A stretch of 64,000 nucleotides of DNA from NCBI GenBank assembly GCA_964017145.1, contig OZ024841.1:4340001-4404000 (forward strand), read 5' to 3'. Below the pieces are notes generated by a model. The model was given only the letters and a program-made list of their open reading frames with translations, was not told the origin of the DNA and ran no database searches. Source of the DNA: Agrocybe praecox (Eukaryota > Basidiomycota > Agaricomycetes > Agaricales > Agrocybaceae). Shown here in pieces: positions 48,108-60,030 of this stretch; within the stretch, counting starts at the first letter, position 1, and every line of letters starts with the position of its first letter. A program made the translations under genes and the position numbers.

Positions 48108-49997
48108 GACATAGCATGGCGAGGATAATACCCCAATATTGCTGTCGTCGTCGTTAGCAGCAGGTGTTGGTTCCGTTCCAGGTAATATTAATATTTCATC
48201 TCTCTATATATTTCTCTAGGTACTAATGAACGCAGAACCTCAAGATACATCAGGACCATCTGTACCGCGTCTGGTAACGAGCGAAGCAACGACGGGACTA
48301 GCACGAATACCTGCCGAACCAGCACCAGCACAGACAAAAGTGAAGCTGACCCTGGAAGACATTGCGGCTCGTCGGAATATGATGCACAAGGGGTTGGCTT
48401 GGTCTGCTGGGCCGCCTGATATGGGTACGCCTGCGGCGCCTGTCCCGGGTGGGGGTGTTGGGATGCCAATCTTGGGTGGGACGCCTGTCGTTGACGTGAG
48501 TGGGGGTGGGGAAAAGGAAAGCGAGAGGGTTGAGACGGAAAAGGCAGGAATTAAAGGGGAGGAGGAAGAGGTAGAAGTTGATGTGGATGTAGTGATCATT
48601 CGACCCACAAGCATTTACTGCAGCAGCAACAGCGATCGTGAATGGTGCACATCGACCACCGCCCATTCCAGCACTGCCACCTTCATCCTCGCCTATCGCG
48701 CTCGCACCGACGTTTTCGATGTCGTCTGTTTCTTCTGTTGGCGGGTCGAGTCCTGCCAGGGGGTTGAGTTTAAGTCCGAGGAGAAGGTGGTGGAGACGAA
48801 GGAGGCCAAGATGGAGCTGTTAGTCGAGCCTGTCGTTCCTCCTGCTGAGATAGCACCGACGAGGTCATCAACATCGAAGATGGCGAGATCGAGTCTGTCG
48901 CGGTGTCTGTCAAACACACCCGATTCTCAGCACCCCAAGCGAACCGGACCTCGCTCTTGAGAAGGATCCATCCATTGCCCGACGCTCCTCAGACTCTGAA
49001 TAAAAGTTTGTTTTATGATACTCCAAAGTCAATCTCCCATGCACTACCTTTGTGGGGCATGGCGGCCCACTCTGCTGCGGTGCCTGATTTGGGTGGCTTC
49101 ATGGCTAACCCTCCTTCCTCCTCTACCACGACAACCACCCGCTCGACGTCTACTGGCCCACGTTCCCTCCTTACCCCTGCGACTTCACTTCTCCCTTCCA
49201 ATGGTGCCTCTGATACACCCGCACCTGCACCCACAGCACCAGCTCCGCCTACAGCTCCCCGTGCGCTAAGGAACCAGTTCCTGAAAGACGGCGTACATCC
49301 TTATTCTTATTCAGCGAGGCAGCAGCAGATGCACGGTGTACCTCATCATCATCCTTATCATCATCATCAACATCTTCCCCCGAGTATGAACGCGTTATCC
49401 GCTCCTGGACCTGGGCCTAGTACTGCCCCTGTCGTCGGAGCATCGTCATTGTCATCAGCAAACGGGAACGGCAACGGACCGCCAAATGCGAGGTTTTACT
49501 CACCCGCTGCTGTTTCTGTATCTGATCGTGGACGCGATACGACCAGGGACAGAGAACGCGATAGGGATAGGGACAGAGATAGGCTAGCTTGGCGCAATAG
49601 AGATAGGGGTAGGGGGCCTTACAGACAAAGGCCGCGGACCCGTTCTCATACCCGCTCACTTTCTCGCTCTCGGTCACGGACGCGGTCAAGATCTCGATCT
49701 CGTAGTCGTTCTAGGGAGCGCCATAGGAGTAGGAGCAGGAGTAAAAGTAAAGGAAAAACGCACCGTAGTCGGGATTCACGTTCGCGTTCGCGGTCGAGTG
49801 ATTATCGGGATCGGGATATGAATACCAGGCGGTATTGGCCCCCTTCGGAACGAGATCGACGGTTCTCGTCTTCTTCTATTGTGGGACCTTTTGTGCGTGG
49901 TGGGATGCCTGGGCCTGGGCCTGGTCGACGTGGTGCTGGACCTCCTGGTACTGGGGCGCGTGGCGGACTCGGGGGTGCGGGTGGGTGGTATGGCTAA
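48108..49997 (+). pseudogene. SET-gene fragment E (exon 5 end to stop)
   Basis: Copy of the end of exon 5, intron 5 and most of exon 6. It keeps TKVKLTLEDIAARRN near residue 40 of the open stretch at 48226, then loses about 200 bases near 48595, which shifts the frame. A second open frame (48903-49997, 364 aa) then covers the parental C-terminus with the Arg-Ser domain (SHTRSLSRSRSRTRSRSRS) and the Gly-rich tail, ending in a stop a few bases later than in the parent. PHD and SET are absent. Of all the copies this one has the longest intact Arg-Ser frame; whether it is expressed cannot be seen. Confidence 0.8.
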
Positions 49998-51926
49998 TCG
50001 TGCTTGTGCTTGTGGGGAGTTTTGTTTGTTTTGAGTATATCGTTACCATTTTTTTGTTTTCAACTTTCGACATTCTGTGGCTCTCTTATTTTTCTCTTAT
50101 CGCTTTCGATATTGATATTCCTTTTTTTTTGTATTATACCTCTCTCCTCTCGGACTTTTCCCCCCCTCTTCTTCGATTCTTCTCTTCCTTTCTCATCGTC
50201 GATTTCCTTCTTCCTTTCCCTCTCTCCATATTTTATTTCGCGTCCCAGGCTACGTACATACGTTATCCGTTATCCATTACAACATTCCAAGGTCTCGCTT
50301 ACTTACTTCATTACTTGCTCACTGCGTTTTTGGAATATTCATACTATGGTTTTTTCTCTCGCCTTCGCTTATCGGGACCAGTGATCGTTGTGTTCGCCTC
50401 GTGTGGATATGGATATGGGTGTCAATGACCATTACAATGACGGTTTCGAGTCGGGATCAGTGACTTTCTCTGGCTTGGCTTAGTATGTTTCTTGGGCGCT
50501 TCACGCTTCAAGTTGAGGAATGAATGATATATATATATATGATACCTACCTACCTTGAATGAATGAATAAACAAACAAACATTGGTCCATGAATGGGGGG
50601 AAGGGCCCCTTTCTAGATAAACGTTTAGAAAAGGGGTGTTTCCGTGTTTCCATCTATCTGTAGTGCTGCAGCCACAGCGCAGCCAATGTGAGGTGGCTGT
50701 GACTGCACTGTGAGATTTCAAACTCAGACACACTGGACAGCCTGACACAGTTACTGTGAGGTAACTGTGAAGTTCCGCGTGAATAACGTAAGAAAATACA
50801 GGCTGGCTAATAATCTAACCTTCCATACATATTTAACGGTCAAAAAACTCTTGAAAAATACGTGATAAAGGCTTACGTTACTTTTCCTCCAAATAAACCA
50901 TATATTGGACGCGATATGTTGCACAACTTATACGAGCCATTTCAGTCGGCTATAATTTAAATTAGTAGCAAGTGATTATTAATATCCCTGATGATCAATG
51001 ATTAGTAATCGGTCGCTCTATATTTTCGTCAAGTTTTCATTTGACTCGTAAATATGAGGTGTAGTGTTGAAATTTTGGAAGAAAAAGTGCGCAGAATGAA
51101 TGATACTTGTTATAAAGTTTATTCATTAAATTTTTGGAATATAATTCGGTTATAGATCTCGTATAATCAACTTCTGCGTGTTTTCTGCGTATGTGTGGGA
51201 ATATTTCAATGCAGCCATCACGGCACCTCACAGTGTGGAGGTGCAACCTGCCCCGGTCAGATTAGATTAGATCGTATACAGATATGTGACCGCGACGTGT
51301 ACATAGCCCAACTTGAGCCCAACACATCCTTGCTTTGACCACTACTGCGATCGTGAAGGCTGCTCGACGCGCTTCCGAGACCAGCTACTCCATTTAGCTG
51401 CACTCTGGACTGCTCCAACAGCGCACTGTGTTTGCTGTGAGGCGTGTCACAGAGGCACTAATTTCGCTTCACGGCGACTTTACTGCACTGTGCGACAACA
51501 CTATCTATCTGAGTTGAATTTCTATATTTTATGATGTGCCTGACAAACGGCATCATGGTTTAGAACTAAATTCTGCAACTAGAAACGTTCAAAATCGTTA
51601 AGGAAAGTCATCCAATGATTTTGTCTCGAAGCGCCATCTATATTTTCCCTGCTTTTATGCCTGGACACGAAGTGGAACAGGTCTTCCTCTGGACCTAAAA
51701 ACCTATATATGGTAATGGATGCCGCACATGCCGAGTATAGATCCCGCCACACGTAAACATCATTACTCTGATGACCTCATGCGCCTCCTCTGGAGGTCCC
51801 GAGCGTACTTTGCAGTTTGCACTGTGCATAGCCAATTCTTAGAGTATGTATGGACCCATAAGTACTTGTCCTGATTTGGAATGACACATATACTAGGCAT
51901 TCTTGAATAAATATTCGCGGACAACA
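49998..51926. other. Copied SET 3' UTR, then gene-poor DNA
   Basis: 49998-50570 is the familiar 3' UTR block followed by a short AT repeat. From 50600 on I find only short frames. The segment 50660-50770 is rich in CTGTGAG/CAGTCACAG-like repeats, and GTGTCACAG/CTCACAG motifs recur near 51225-51460, but I could not define element ends. Confidence 0.45.
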
Positions 51927-53182
51927 TCAGTTCTCCTGAGCTACTGTGGCCCCGATGTCCTCCTGCTCTTGTCCTCCTATTGCGTGGGGTGCATAATTGC
52001 CGGATGGTATGCCTCCTGCTGTGTAATTGTAAGAATGTGGCATGAGAGGGTTGCCTACGCCCGGAAATACATTGTAGGGCGTTGCATAGTAAGCTATATT
52101 TAAACCATATTTCTATATTTAGTAACTTGCAAGGCTTAAATCCGGTTCCGAGCTCGCACTCACGATGGTAAAATCCACTCATCGCAGTAGGCCAGATCGC
52201 GCTGCTATCCAGCATTGTCTGGTTTCCGGGAGTGGAATTTGAATTATATTTCATCCCTTCATGCTGTGTTGATGTTGCTGTGGTATCTTCTTGAGTCGAT
52301 GTGAAGTATCGAAAGTATGGATTCGACGAGAGGGAGGAGTCTTGCTTCATGTCGTAAATGCAAGAGACATTCGATACCGTAGCAAGTTGAATAAGCATGT
52401 AAGCACTAGTTCTATAAGTGATATGATATAAATCCTACCATAGGTGTGTTCCTTTGGCGACTGCTTGTTTGAAGGCTTAATGTTGTTATATTATCCTGCA
52501 AGTCAAAGTTATTCAAGTTAGGTATGTTGGTTAACACAGAGAGACAGTACGTCTCGCACCTGTTCATCCAGTCCATTGAGAATGTTCGACGTATGAGCTA
52601 CAGTCCTCTGTTTGGAGGCGTTGGCCCGTCGGTTGAAGATCAATGTTTTATCCTGTTTATTCTGCAATTCTTGTTCCTCCTTTGTGAGGAGTACGAGTAT
52701 AGAAGCAGCGTTCTGAGTAGAGCGCTCCCTATCATATAATATACCGTGATATTTAACGTTAGTTCAAGGCTAGGTCAAAGAATATGTAAAGTAATCTTAC
52801 ATGTGTATACCCCCGAGGTGATGATAGATTAATTGCTGAGGTTTGCTAGGTTCCAGCGTATTTATATTGTTATGTGTCTTATTGCCTGTATTTCTTCACT
52901 CTCCACATGGAATTACTTTCGTACAGCAATGATACGTATTTGGGGTTATTGCCCATTCAAACAACGGCACCTTACTCATTGTACCGTGTGACGTTCTTGT
53001 GTTTTGGAGCACATAAATACGCGTAATTGCTCCGCGTCAAAACTATATACAGGATAAGTGTTTCTATGAGTTTCTGTAATTTGCCCTTGACCATCAACCA
53101 TGTGTTTCTGTCGTCCATCTTGTTTTCTCTTCCCCAGGACTAAAGATGGCAGAATCACACTCCCCCCGCTCCAACCTGTCAC
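51927..53182 (-). CDS. Unrecognised spliced gene
   Basis: Minus-strand exons that join in phase: 53182-52985 (starts MTGWSGGSVILPSLVLGKRK), 52835-52801, 52728-52560 (contains LLTKEEQELQNKQDK and FNRRANASKQRT, probably helical and basic) and 52495-about 52437. A later pair, about 52412-52164 and 52093-51927, also joins in phase and ends GNYAPHAIGGQEQED...stop, a Gly/Tyr/Pro-rich tail. The junction between the two groups does not resolve (an apparent 27-nt intron with a phase conflict), so this may be one gene with a misread intron or two genes. I do not recognise a family; a nuclear protein with a disordered tail is only a guess. Confidence 0.4.
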
Positions 53183-53447
53183 TTATAGTAAGTTTTTTCT
53201 TTCTTCCGTTGTTTCAGGCGTCATAATACATGTATAGGTCCGCATCATTATCCTAAATCATCATTTTATCGAAATTCCCACCGCCCGAAGGTCATCTCAT
53301 TCGCACACCTCATTCATAGCCTATCCAGGCCCTCATGCCATTCCACGTCGCACAAGAAGGAAACGACAAACGTACACAAGCACAAATGACAGAGTAGAAG
53401 CCGTCTTTAAGATGTATGAGGCAAACTTGTAGCAGCCTGGTTGTGGT

Positions 53448-54895
53448 CTACTTGCACGGCCCAGAATCTTTCTTCTTTACTCTCAGAAATCGCTCTTCCA
53501 ATAGCTGCTTTGCATTTAAACGTAATCGCGGGTCTGGATGGATGCATTGTCGGATGAAATCCTTCAAGTCAGGCCGCCGAATCGCATGCTTTTGAAAAAT
53601 CATATTTCAGGTAAACGCAAGGCAACTAATTGTTCACGTACCCATAATCTTTCGACATTCGTTGTGCACGACATTTCATTACCTGCTCATGTAAAGCAAC
53701 TATGTCCAGTTAATTGCCTAAAATTTGTTGTAAGAAGTACTCACGAAGTTTCTCGATGGAAATGTTTAGTGTACGAAAACCTGTGAGGATTTCGACTTGC
53801 GCGAGAATCTTGGCCCGACTCGTGGTCATGGAGAGCAAAGCATGCCCTGTCTGCAACTCGAACAAGACGCAACCCAAAGCAAATATATCAACGGCATAAT
53901 CCCAACCTTTACCTTCTGCTATCATTTCAAAGTTCAGTTTTGATGGCGAAAAAAATAAACTTACTTGAATAGATCTCCGGAGCCCGGTACGACACCGTTC
54001 CTGCGATGTACTGTAGCGCTCTGGGGTCCGATTCCGAGTCCTCCAAATCTATTACTTTTATCGCCACATTCCGGAAAAGACACTGTCCAAAGAAGCTATT
54101 AATACATCAAGTATATTAGATGGCAGGAAAATATACCCTCTTGTAGAAATCTCCGTATTCATCTATGTCCTGTATGCAAACCGTTCCATCGTCTACTAGC
54201 ACAATGTTCGACGGTGTCAGATCCGAATGTACAATGGAAAGATCATGAAGAACTGTCGCCACTTATAGAATTAGTAATTTTCTAATCGTTTATCAGTCAG
54301 GACGTACAATTTAGTGCACGAGACAACTGTAGTGCAATCATTCTCACTTGGTATATGGGAAGGGGAAGCATATCCTTCTTGTTGATTATGTCCCGTAAGC
54401 TCATTCCATATAGGTCGAAAATCAAACATTCATGATCTTTATAGCGCAGGCTACTAATCGGTTCTGAGAATATATCACTGCAGTACGTTAGGGACTTGTA
54501 ACTTGTCCAGTTTTCCTCGGAAGTCTTACCGCATTGCGCATGACCCTGCGCGCTGTAACACCTCTGCAACCTGCCGAGCGCGATCTGCTTTCACACTGTG
54601 GCCGACCATATGCATGACCTTTACTGCCCGAAAGGCCCCAGCATCTGTGTCTTTGATCTTCCACACCTCTCCAGATCCACCGCATGCAATATAACTGATA
54701 AAGGTATCTATATTTGACGGGTTAGTTTCATCTCAGACAATATGATACTTCGGGTTGACATACAGCTACTATCTAAGCTATTGCCTTCGTGAATGGTCGC
54801 TGATTTTATGATTCTATTTCTATAAACGTTTCAGGCTAAGTATAACTTGAGATCTGATTTGATGCTTACATAGACATCGACAATGCTTTCGTCAT
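53448..54895 (-). CDS. Protein kinase, 319 aa
   Basis: Eight exons: complement of 53448-53588, 53642-53682, 53745-53918, 53965-54082, 54137-54261, 54308-54477, 54530-54694, 54870-54895; every phase fits. Glycine loop GGSGEVW at 14-20, lysine in RAVKVM at 34, catalytic loop VHSDLTPSNI at 131-140 (Asp134 kept), RAPEI at 195-199, DIFALGCVLFELQTG at 212, and PDPRLRL near the end. The metal-binding DFG is altered: either DLE at 174-176 (the better spacing to RAPE) or DID about 25 residues earlier. The gap between catalytic loop and DLE is long, as in SRPK/CLK-type kinases, while HSDL recalls Mps1/TTK. The 26-bp first exon is the least certain. It is divergent from the pseudokinase gene at 55340. 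Substrates are unknown. Confidence 0.75.
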
Positions 54896-55339
54896 TTCTT
54901 GGTCTATCGTTCACTTGAACATATGGCATACTATTTAAGCCCAACGTATGTCTCTATTCTGGGAGATTGCAGCCGCGAAAAGTTTTACAGTTATTGCGGG
55001 TATTCCATTTCTCGGGTTTGTTGTCTGTTTGTTTGCATTGGAAGCTATCTGTAAACATATAACACCCAAATATGTTGCCACCAGCAACATGAGTCAACAA
55101 ACATAAATGTTCTCGCATTGCCACTGATCTATTCTCGCCGTTGTTCCCTCGACATTGGATTTACTGCACGTCGTTGGTGCTATTTGTCTCTTATGTCATT
55201 GTTTCTTGCTGCTTGTATTTTCCGTCTCAATTCATTGCCTTCCTGGCTCATAAAAGGCATGGCTTGACTATGTCTCTTTCTTGGACCTTGGTAAACATAT
55301 GCTGCAATTATCATCTGCAAGCTCGGCTTTGAGGTATGT
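54896..55339. promoter_or_regulatory. Shared intergenic region of two divergent kinase genes
   Basis: 444 bases between the start codons of the minus-strand kinase and the plus-strand pseudokinase. No frame of note. Any promoter for both genes must lie here, which would allow co-regulation; no specific factor site is recognised. Confidence 0.5.
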
Positions 55340-56716
55340 ATGTTTCTACCTTCGAGTTTCAGTTTTCTTATCGATTACCGTCACTCTTCCTTGTTTAGCC
55401 TCGCCGTTGGAGAACTAGTTCTGCAACAATGTGAGTATCTATCATTGTATGTGAGCACATGTTTATCAATTTCTCTAGATCGCATTCAGCGTAGCCTTCA
55501 ACGAGGCAAAACGTTTCAGCTATTTAGTGTGCTTGATGTTAACAGTCGGGAAGTGAAGGTCGTGCGCGTCATTCAGAGGTCACCTCTGCTTGACGTCCTG
55601 GCCCGGCACGAACTTAGTTGGCTGAAGTCTGAAAGGAATGACGATGGAAGGTGTGTTAATTATAATATCTAGACTGGTATCATTGTCTGAAGCTGTCATT
55701 AGGCATGCGCGGTTTATCGGCGAAACAAGTAATGAGCACCATATATTTCTTATGTTTGAAGGGCCCGCTGTCACGTTGCAAACCGTTTTGGCTAGCTCTA
55801 GTCTCTCTCTTCCACAACGCCATGCTCGGCAGATAGCACTGCAGGTTTTACAAGGAGTCGCAAGTACGTTTTCTCCTTTGCACAAGGCGCCTTCATTCAT
55901 TGACTAGTTGTGTAGAACTGCACTCTGAGAGATTCTGGCACAGGAATCTCTCAACGGAAAGCATCGAACTTGTTGATCCGCGTACTATCCCGGAACATAT
56001 CTATGACGGCCGTGGTCAATTCACTGAGCGGGTGCGTCGTTTACTTGCATATAACATTCATGCTAGTTTCTCACTTGGCACTGTATGTTAGACGGTTTTG
56101 CTACGACCTCAGATCCGAATATCGTTTTATGGGCAAGTTGGGTTGGACAATCTTCACTCGCCAGGCGCGGATCAGTACAGAGCTCCAGAACTGGTTTACG
56201 ACCCCTGTGAGTGATATAACTGTCTGATTCCTGGTGTACTAATTTATTCTAGTAGGTAGCGACCTTGCTAAAGAAGCAGACATCTTTGCAGTTGGATGCA
56301 TAATTGCGGAACTCAGCACCCATAAGGCTCTTTTCCCACCTATATCCTCTGGACCGGCCTACTGTAGATCCAAGATCATGATATTCCTTGCAGTTTTGGG
56401 TTCTTTTCCGAAACATATTGTTCGCATTATAAGGCGCCGACACCACTTTATATTTGCGTGTGACAACTCAATCACTCCCATTCTCAATTGTCGTGTTACG
56501 CAAGCCACATATGACCAGTATCGCGCGGCACTACCACTGGAGGTATGCATTTGTTCTCTTAATTTTGCTGATTTTCTTACATAATCCATTCAAAAGGATC
56601 TTTTGGTCGATGAATACTTGTATGACCTTGTAGTCTCAATGGTTGACGTTGATCCTGAACGTAGATTAGCATTGGATGATATGGAAAGCCATCCGTACTT
56701 TGAGGTAGTCGATTGA
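55340..56716 (+). CDS. CLK/LAMMER-like pseudokinase, 364 aa
   Basis: Exons 55340-55430, 55479-55650, 55673-55863, 55916-56031, 56092-56206, 56253-56542, 56597-56716; all phases agree. The C-lobe fits the CLK family: QYRAPELVYDP at 218-228, ADIFAVGCIIAELST, then VLGSFPKHIVRIIRRR matching the ILGPLPKHM segment of LAMMER kinases, and VDVDPERRLALDDMESHPYF. Catalytic residues are lost: HRNL instead of HRDL (Asn162), FYG instead of DFG (202-204), no normal glycine loop, and Arg or Val where the ATP lysine should be. A scaffold or regulator role is likely, perhaps with the neighbouring kinase. The intron at 55651-55672 would be only 22 nt; the exon 6 acceptor has a tandem NAG choice (56253 or 56256). 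Confidence 0.75.
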
Positions 56717-57261
56717 ATATAATTATTTTTCAACTGTTCACTGCATGGTCTGAAAGACCGAGTACCTTAAGAAAATATAGTAATTCGATTTGTTAATTTT
56801 TCATCAGAGACATAGGCTCTCTATATAACACCTGAAGTTCCCTTCTACCAATGTCGAGACGTGAGAACACGTGTAGCGGCGCAAAACAAAAAAAAATCAA
56901 TGTTCGGACTATCACAAGTGAAACCCCAATGGAGAAAAAAGTGTCTGTCGGTTGGGCGCCAAACAAGGGCAAAACCGAGCAAACTTCAAGACACCGACTT
57001 CTCACTCAAGGAGAATGAATGACTACACCACAAATATGCCATGTTTCTTTTCTTACGGAATGCGACTTTACATTAATAATAATAGTCTTAGCTTTCGGTG
57101 GGACGTGGTGACCGTCACTTATACAAGCCCGTACATTTGTAGGAAGAAAGACGCAAAGGCAGAAGGAATGACATATATTGCTCGCTTTGTGTAGTATTAC
57201 AAGGAACAACCATACATAGGAGCTTGAAGTTTATATATCTATGGTTACTTGTCATTATCAG
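56717..57261. other. Intergenic region
   Basis: 545 bases between two convergent gene ends. Only short shadow frames; no feature recognised. Confidence 0.5.
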
Positions 57262-58595
57262 CTACTTAGAGGACATGGGGGAACGGTTCTCCTTTCCCTT
57301 TCCCATAGATCGCAAAGCCCAGTAACTTCCCCCAACATTTGCGCTCGCAGCTGTAATATCTGCCATTGCTCCTCCTGCCACCTGCTTCTTGTGTGGATAG
57401 AGCTGATCAATTGAGTCTCCCTCTCCTTCTTCACTTTGTTCACGCATGCGCTTTCCTGCCTGTACGGTATTTGTCGAAGCTGATGCAAATTGTAAATAAA
57501 CGTTGGTTCAGAGAAATTTTAATGTTAACGTACGACCTAGAAGTGCAAGAGGAACCCCGGCTTCAATCGGTGTGAATTCTGAATCCAATGGCGGGTATAG
57601 AGGAGCATTAATTCCGGTTCCCTCTACACCGTCCTGAATACGATCCAAACGGACAAGTTCTATTGGGAAAATTTCCGGCACCCAGTAAGTTGGTCCAATG
57701 TTGAAGCCAAGTCTAAATGTCATCAGGACAATGTCGTTCTTTTGCAGACTAGGATTGGCGCTGTCCTCGAGTTTTCGAATGATTCCGTCCGCATTGTCAT
57801 AGAATTGTACTCGTTCTGGATTTGCCATATATTCGGATTGATTATTGACCGCTTGTGTGATCCAGGGATGCAAGGTGTATGGCACATTGATTGTTCCCGC
57901 CCTCTTCTTAGCAAAGAGTTTTGAGCTGACAATGTAACGATCACGAGTACTTGGGTGAGCGCCATTTTGCCATTTGCCTCTTGGTTTGTTGTTCTTGTTA
58001 AAGCCGCGCTCGGATGTAGCGTTAGCTTCGAGGACCTATGTAATTTGTAAGTTATAGTACGCTGACGGGATAAACGGAGGCGCTTACTTGGAGGTTATCA
58101 TATAGCGTAGGATCTACAAATGTGTCAAAACAGAATGAGATTTCGCATTTATTATTCGGGACTGGTTGTCTAATGGCACGTTAGCATAAATAAAGGCAGA
58201 AATATAAAATAACATTTAGCAAAATTTGACACATACATTCTTCCTTCCGCAATTCGTTCGGGAGGTTCAAAACCTTGTGGGACAAGATTACCCGTATCCA
58301 ATTCACCGCACCAGGCAAGTACGCCTACATATGTAAGGACTGCAACCTTTGAGTTGTCAGTTCGTGACAACTATTACGTGTTATCATATCATAATCGTAT
58401 TAGATATCATAGTTGTATCAGACAAATTTGGCGGCTTACAATCCATTTCCCTCTCATGGTACCGGGCCGAGATACCACAATGGGTTCCTTTCCCTGGATA
58501 GATTCGGCTGCCTGCTCCAGTGTGATGTCTGTGGAACGAATGCGCTTGCCCTTCCACTGAGCAAGTACACTAGCAATCTGGTCTTGTGTAGACAT
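57262..58595 (-). CDS. Unrecognised protein, 355 aa
   Basis: Five exons: complement of 57262-57479, 57534-58035, 58088-58169, 58237-58346, 58440-58595; all phases agree and introns are 51-93 bp. The start MSTQDQIASVLAQWKGKRIR is the first ATG of the open stretch. No signal peptide or membrane segment is evident. Recognisable traits are a KNDIVLMTFRLGFN segment near 240, aromatic GPTYWVPEIFPIELV, and a charged, Ser/Gly-rich tail ending KGKENRSPMSSK. I do not recognise a family. The consistent splicing argues for a real gene. Confidence 0.65.
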
Positions 58596-58930
58596 ATGTT
58601 TCAGCGGAGAAATACAAGTGTGTTTCCAATATATTCTGCATACTTTTATACTAGGCTCTCTACGTATCACGATTCACCAGGCACTTGTGAACAATTTTGG
58701 AATGTCGGTTCATGTTCGTGTTTAGCCATGTATACTCTCAGATTGTGGATGTTGATATATATTTAATTTTATTTATTTATGCCTTCAAAGCCTCCCACGG
58801 TAATTCAGTCCTGGTACTGCGTACCGTAACTTGTCATCTGCGACTCGCGAGAGCCAGCGGGTAATATATATATATTTGGTACGATGTCTTGTTACTGGCT
58901 GTTTCAAATTTTCAATCATCGTCTCGTTTC
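58596..58930. promoter_or_regulatory. Divergent promoter region
   Basis: 335 bases between the starts of the minus-strand 355-aa gene and the plus-strand F-box-like gene. TATATATATATATTTGG at 58865-58880 lies about 50 bases upstream of the plus-strand ATG and is a plausible TATA-type signal. Confidence 0.4.
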
Positions 58931-60030
58931 ATGTCCACCGAACAATTCACTCCACCTCTTACATCATTGTCGCCAGCTTTCTTTTGGAATCTAGCCTCAC
59001 TCCCCGATAATATCATTCTTCAAATTTTAGCTGGTCTATCCCATCGTCAGCTTCTAACCTTAAGCAGAGTCTCAGTCATGACCTGCTCACTCATTCGCTA
59101 TTACCTCCGTAAAGCGTTTAATTTTGAGCAACTCTTCCAAGATTGGTTCATCGACACTTGCGGATTTCATGGCCTCCTCAATCGTTTTGGAGTCCTGGTT
59201 TCTGGGTCGTTCGCTCTAAATGCCTTTGATAGGGCTCCCCTCGGCAATTTTATGGATATGTATGTTAGGGAACGGTACGCACGCAACGTCGCGTTGTGGC
59301 TGATTGCACATGGCTACGTTCTGGAGCACACTGTTATTGACAGGCGGGCCCATATATCGGGTGGGATAAATGCAGGGACACAAGCCTTGAATGGCACGGG
59401 ATATCCATCAAGCTTCGCAAGCTATGGTATGTTCCGTAAATCCCAGCTCCACAGCCGCAATGTGCACCTTCAGCAAACTATACGACTGCACGGGCTTTCG
59501 CAGTTCCCATTACAACACATAGTTTTGGAATCATCGTGCAGTGAGTATCTGCAACTAGTCCTCTCGTATTGTTCCCATGTAACCAACTGGTTTTAGGTGC
59601 AGCCATGAACTTTATCTCAGCAAATCACGCTGTTTCTATTTTTCCCAAGTTGACACTTGTGGACCGAAAAAGCATCGTCCTTAGTCGAGAAGAGAATAAC
59701 CCGTGGTCCGACCGGTTGCGTGCGCAGGGTCTTGAAGTTGTTAAATGGGTGAAGGATACCGAACTTCAGGACCAGATCTGTAAAGACCGTTTTGTGTTAG
59801 ATGACATATGCTGGACTGTTCCCCTCCATGGTATGTATAATTCAGTTACTCGTTCTGATATATTCCCACTGATTGAATTTGATTGCACAGTCAAACCTGG
59901 CCAACACCGTCATTCTATCCCCGGATCGTTTATGGAAATGCCGTTTCGGGTCTATCGTGACAGGACGCGGTGTCGGTCATCCCGGCGAGAAGCTTGTCTT
60001 AGGATAGGCAAGACGCGAAGATCGGTGTAA
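58931..60030 (+). CDS. F-box-like protein with nucleotidyltransferase-fold-like region
   Basis: Exons 58931-59540, 59597-59830 and 59901-60030 (last one uncertain). Residues about 18-60 look like an F-box (LASLPDNIILQILAGLSHRQLLTLSRVS). At about 90-110, FGVLVSGSFALNAFDRA followed by a DMYV segment resembles the GSxALxFF...DLYV motif of an agaricomycete family whose fold recalls nucleotidyltransferases; the first Asp of that motif seems replaced here (GNFMDMYV). Later AAMNFISANHAVSIFPKLT and ERKSIV-like DRKSIV also fit that family. For the last exon, the spliced frame gives an Arg-rich tail, whereas the adjacent frame reads NTVILSPDRLWKCRFG and ends at 60015, which looks more natural; so the second intron may be misplaced or a one-base shift is present. 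Confidence 0.65.

Noticed and set aside
50640..51480. Possible hAT-like element between CTGTGAG-rich segments
   Set aside because: Ends are only loosely inverted, no 8-bp target duplication could be found and no transposase is present.
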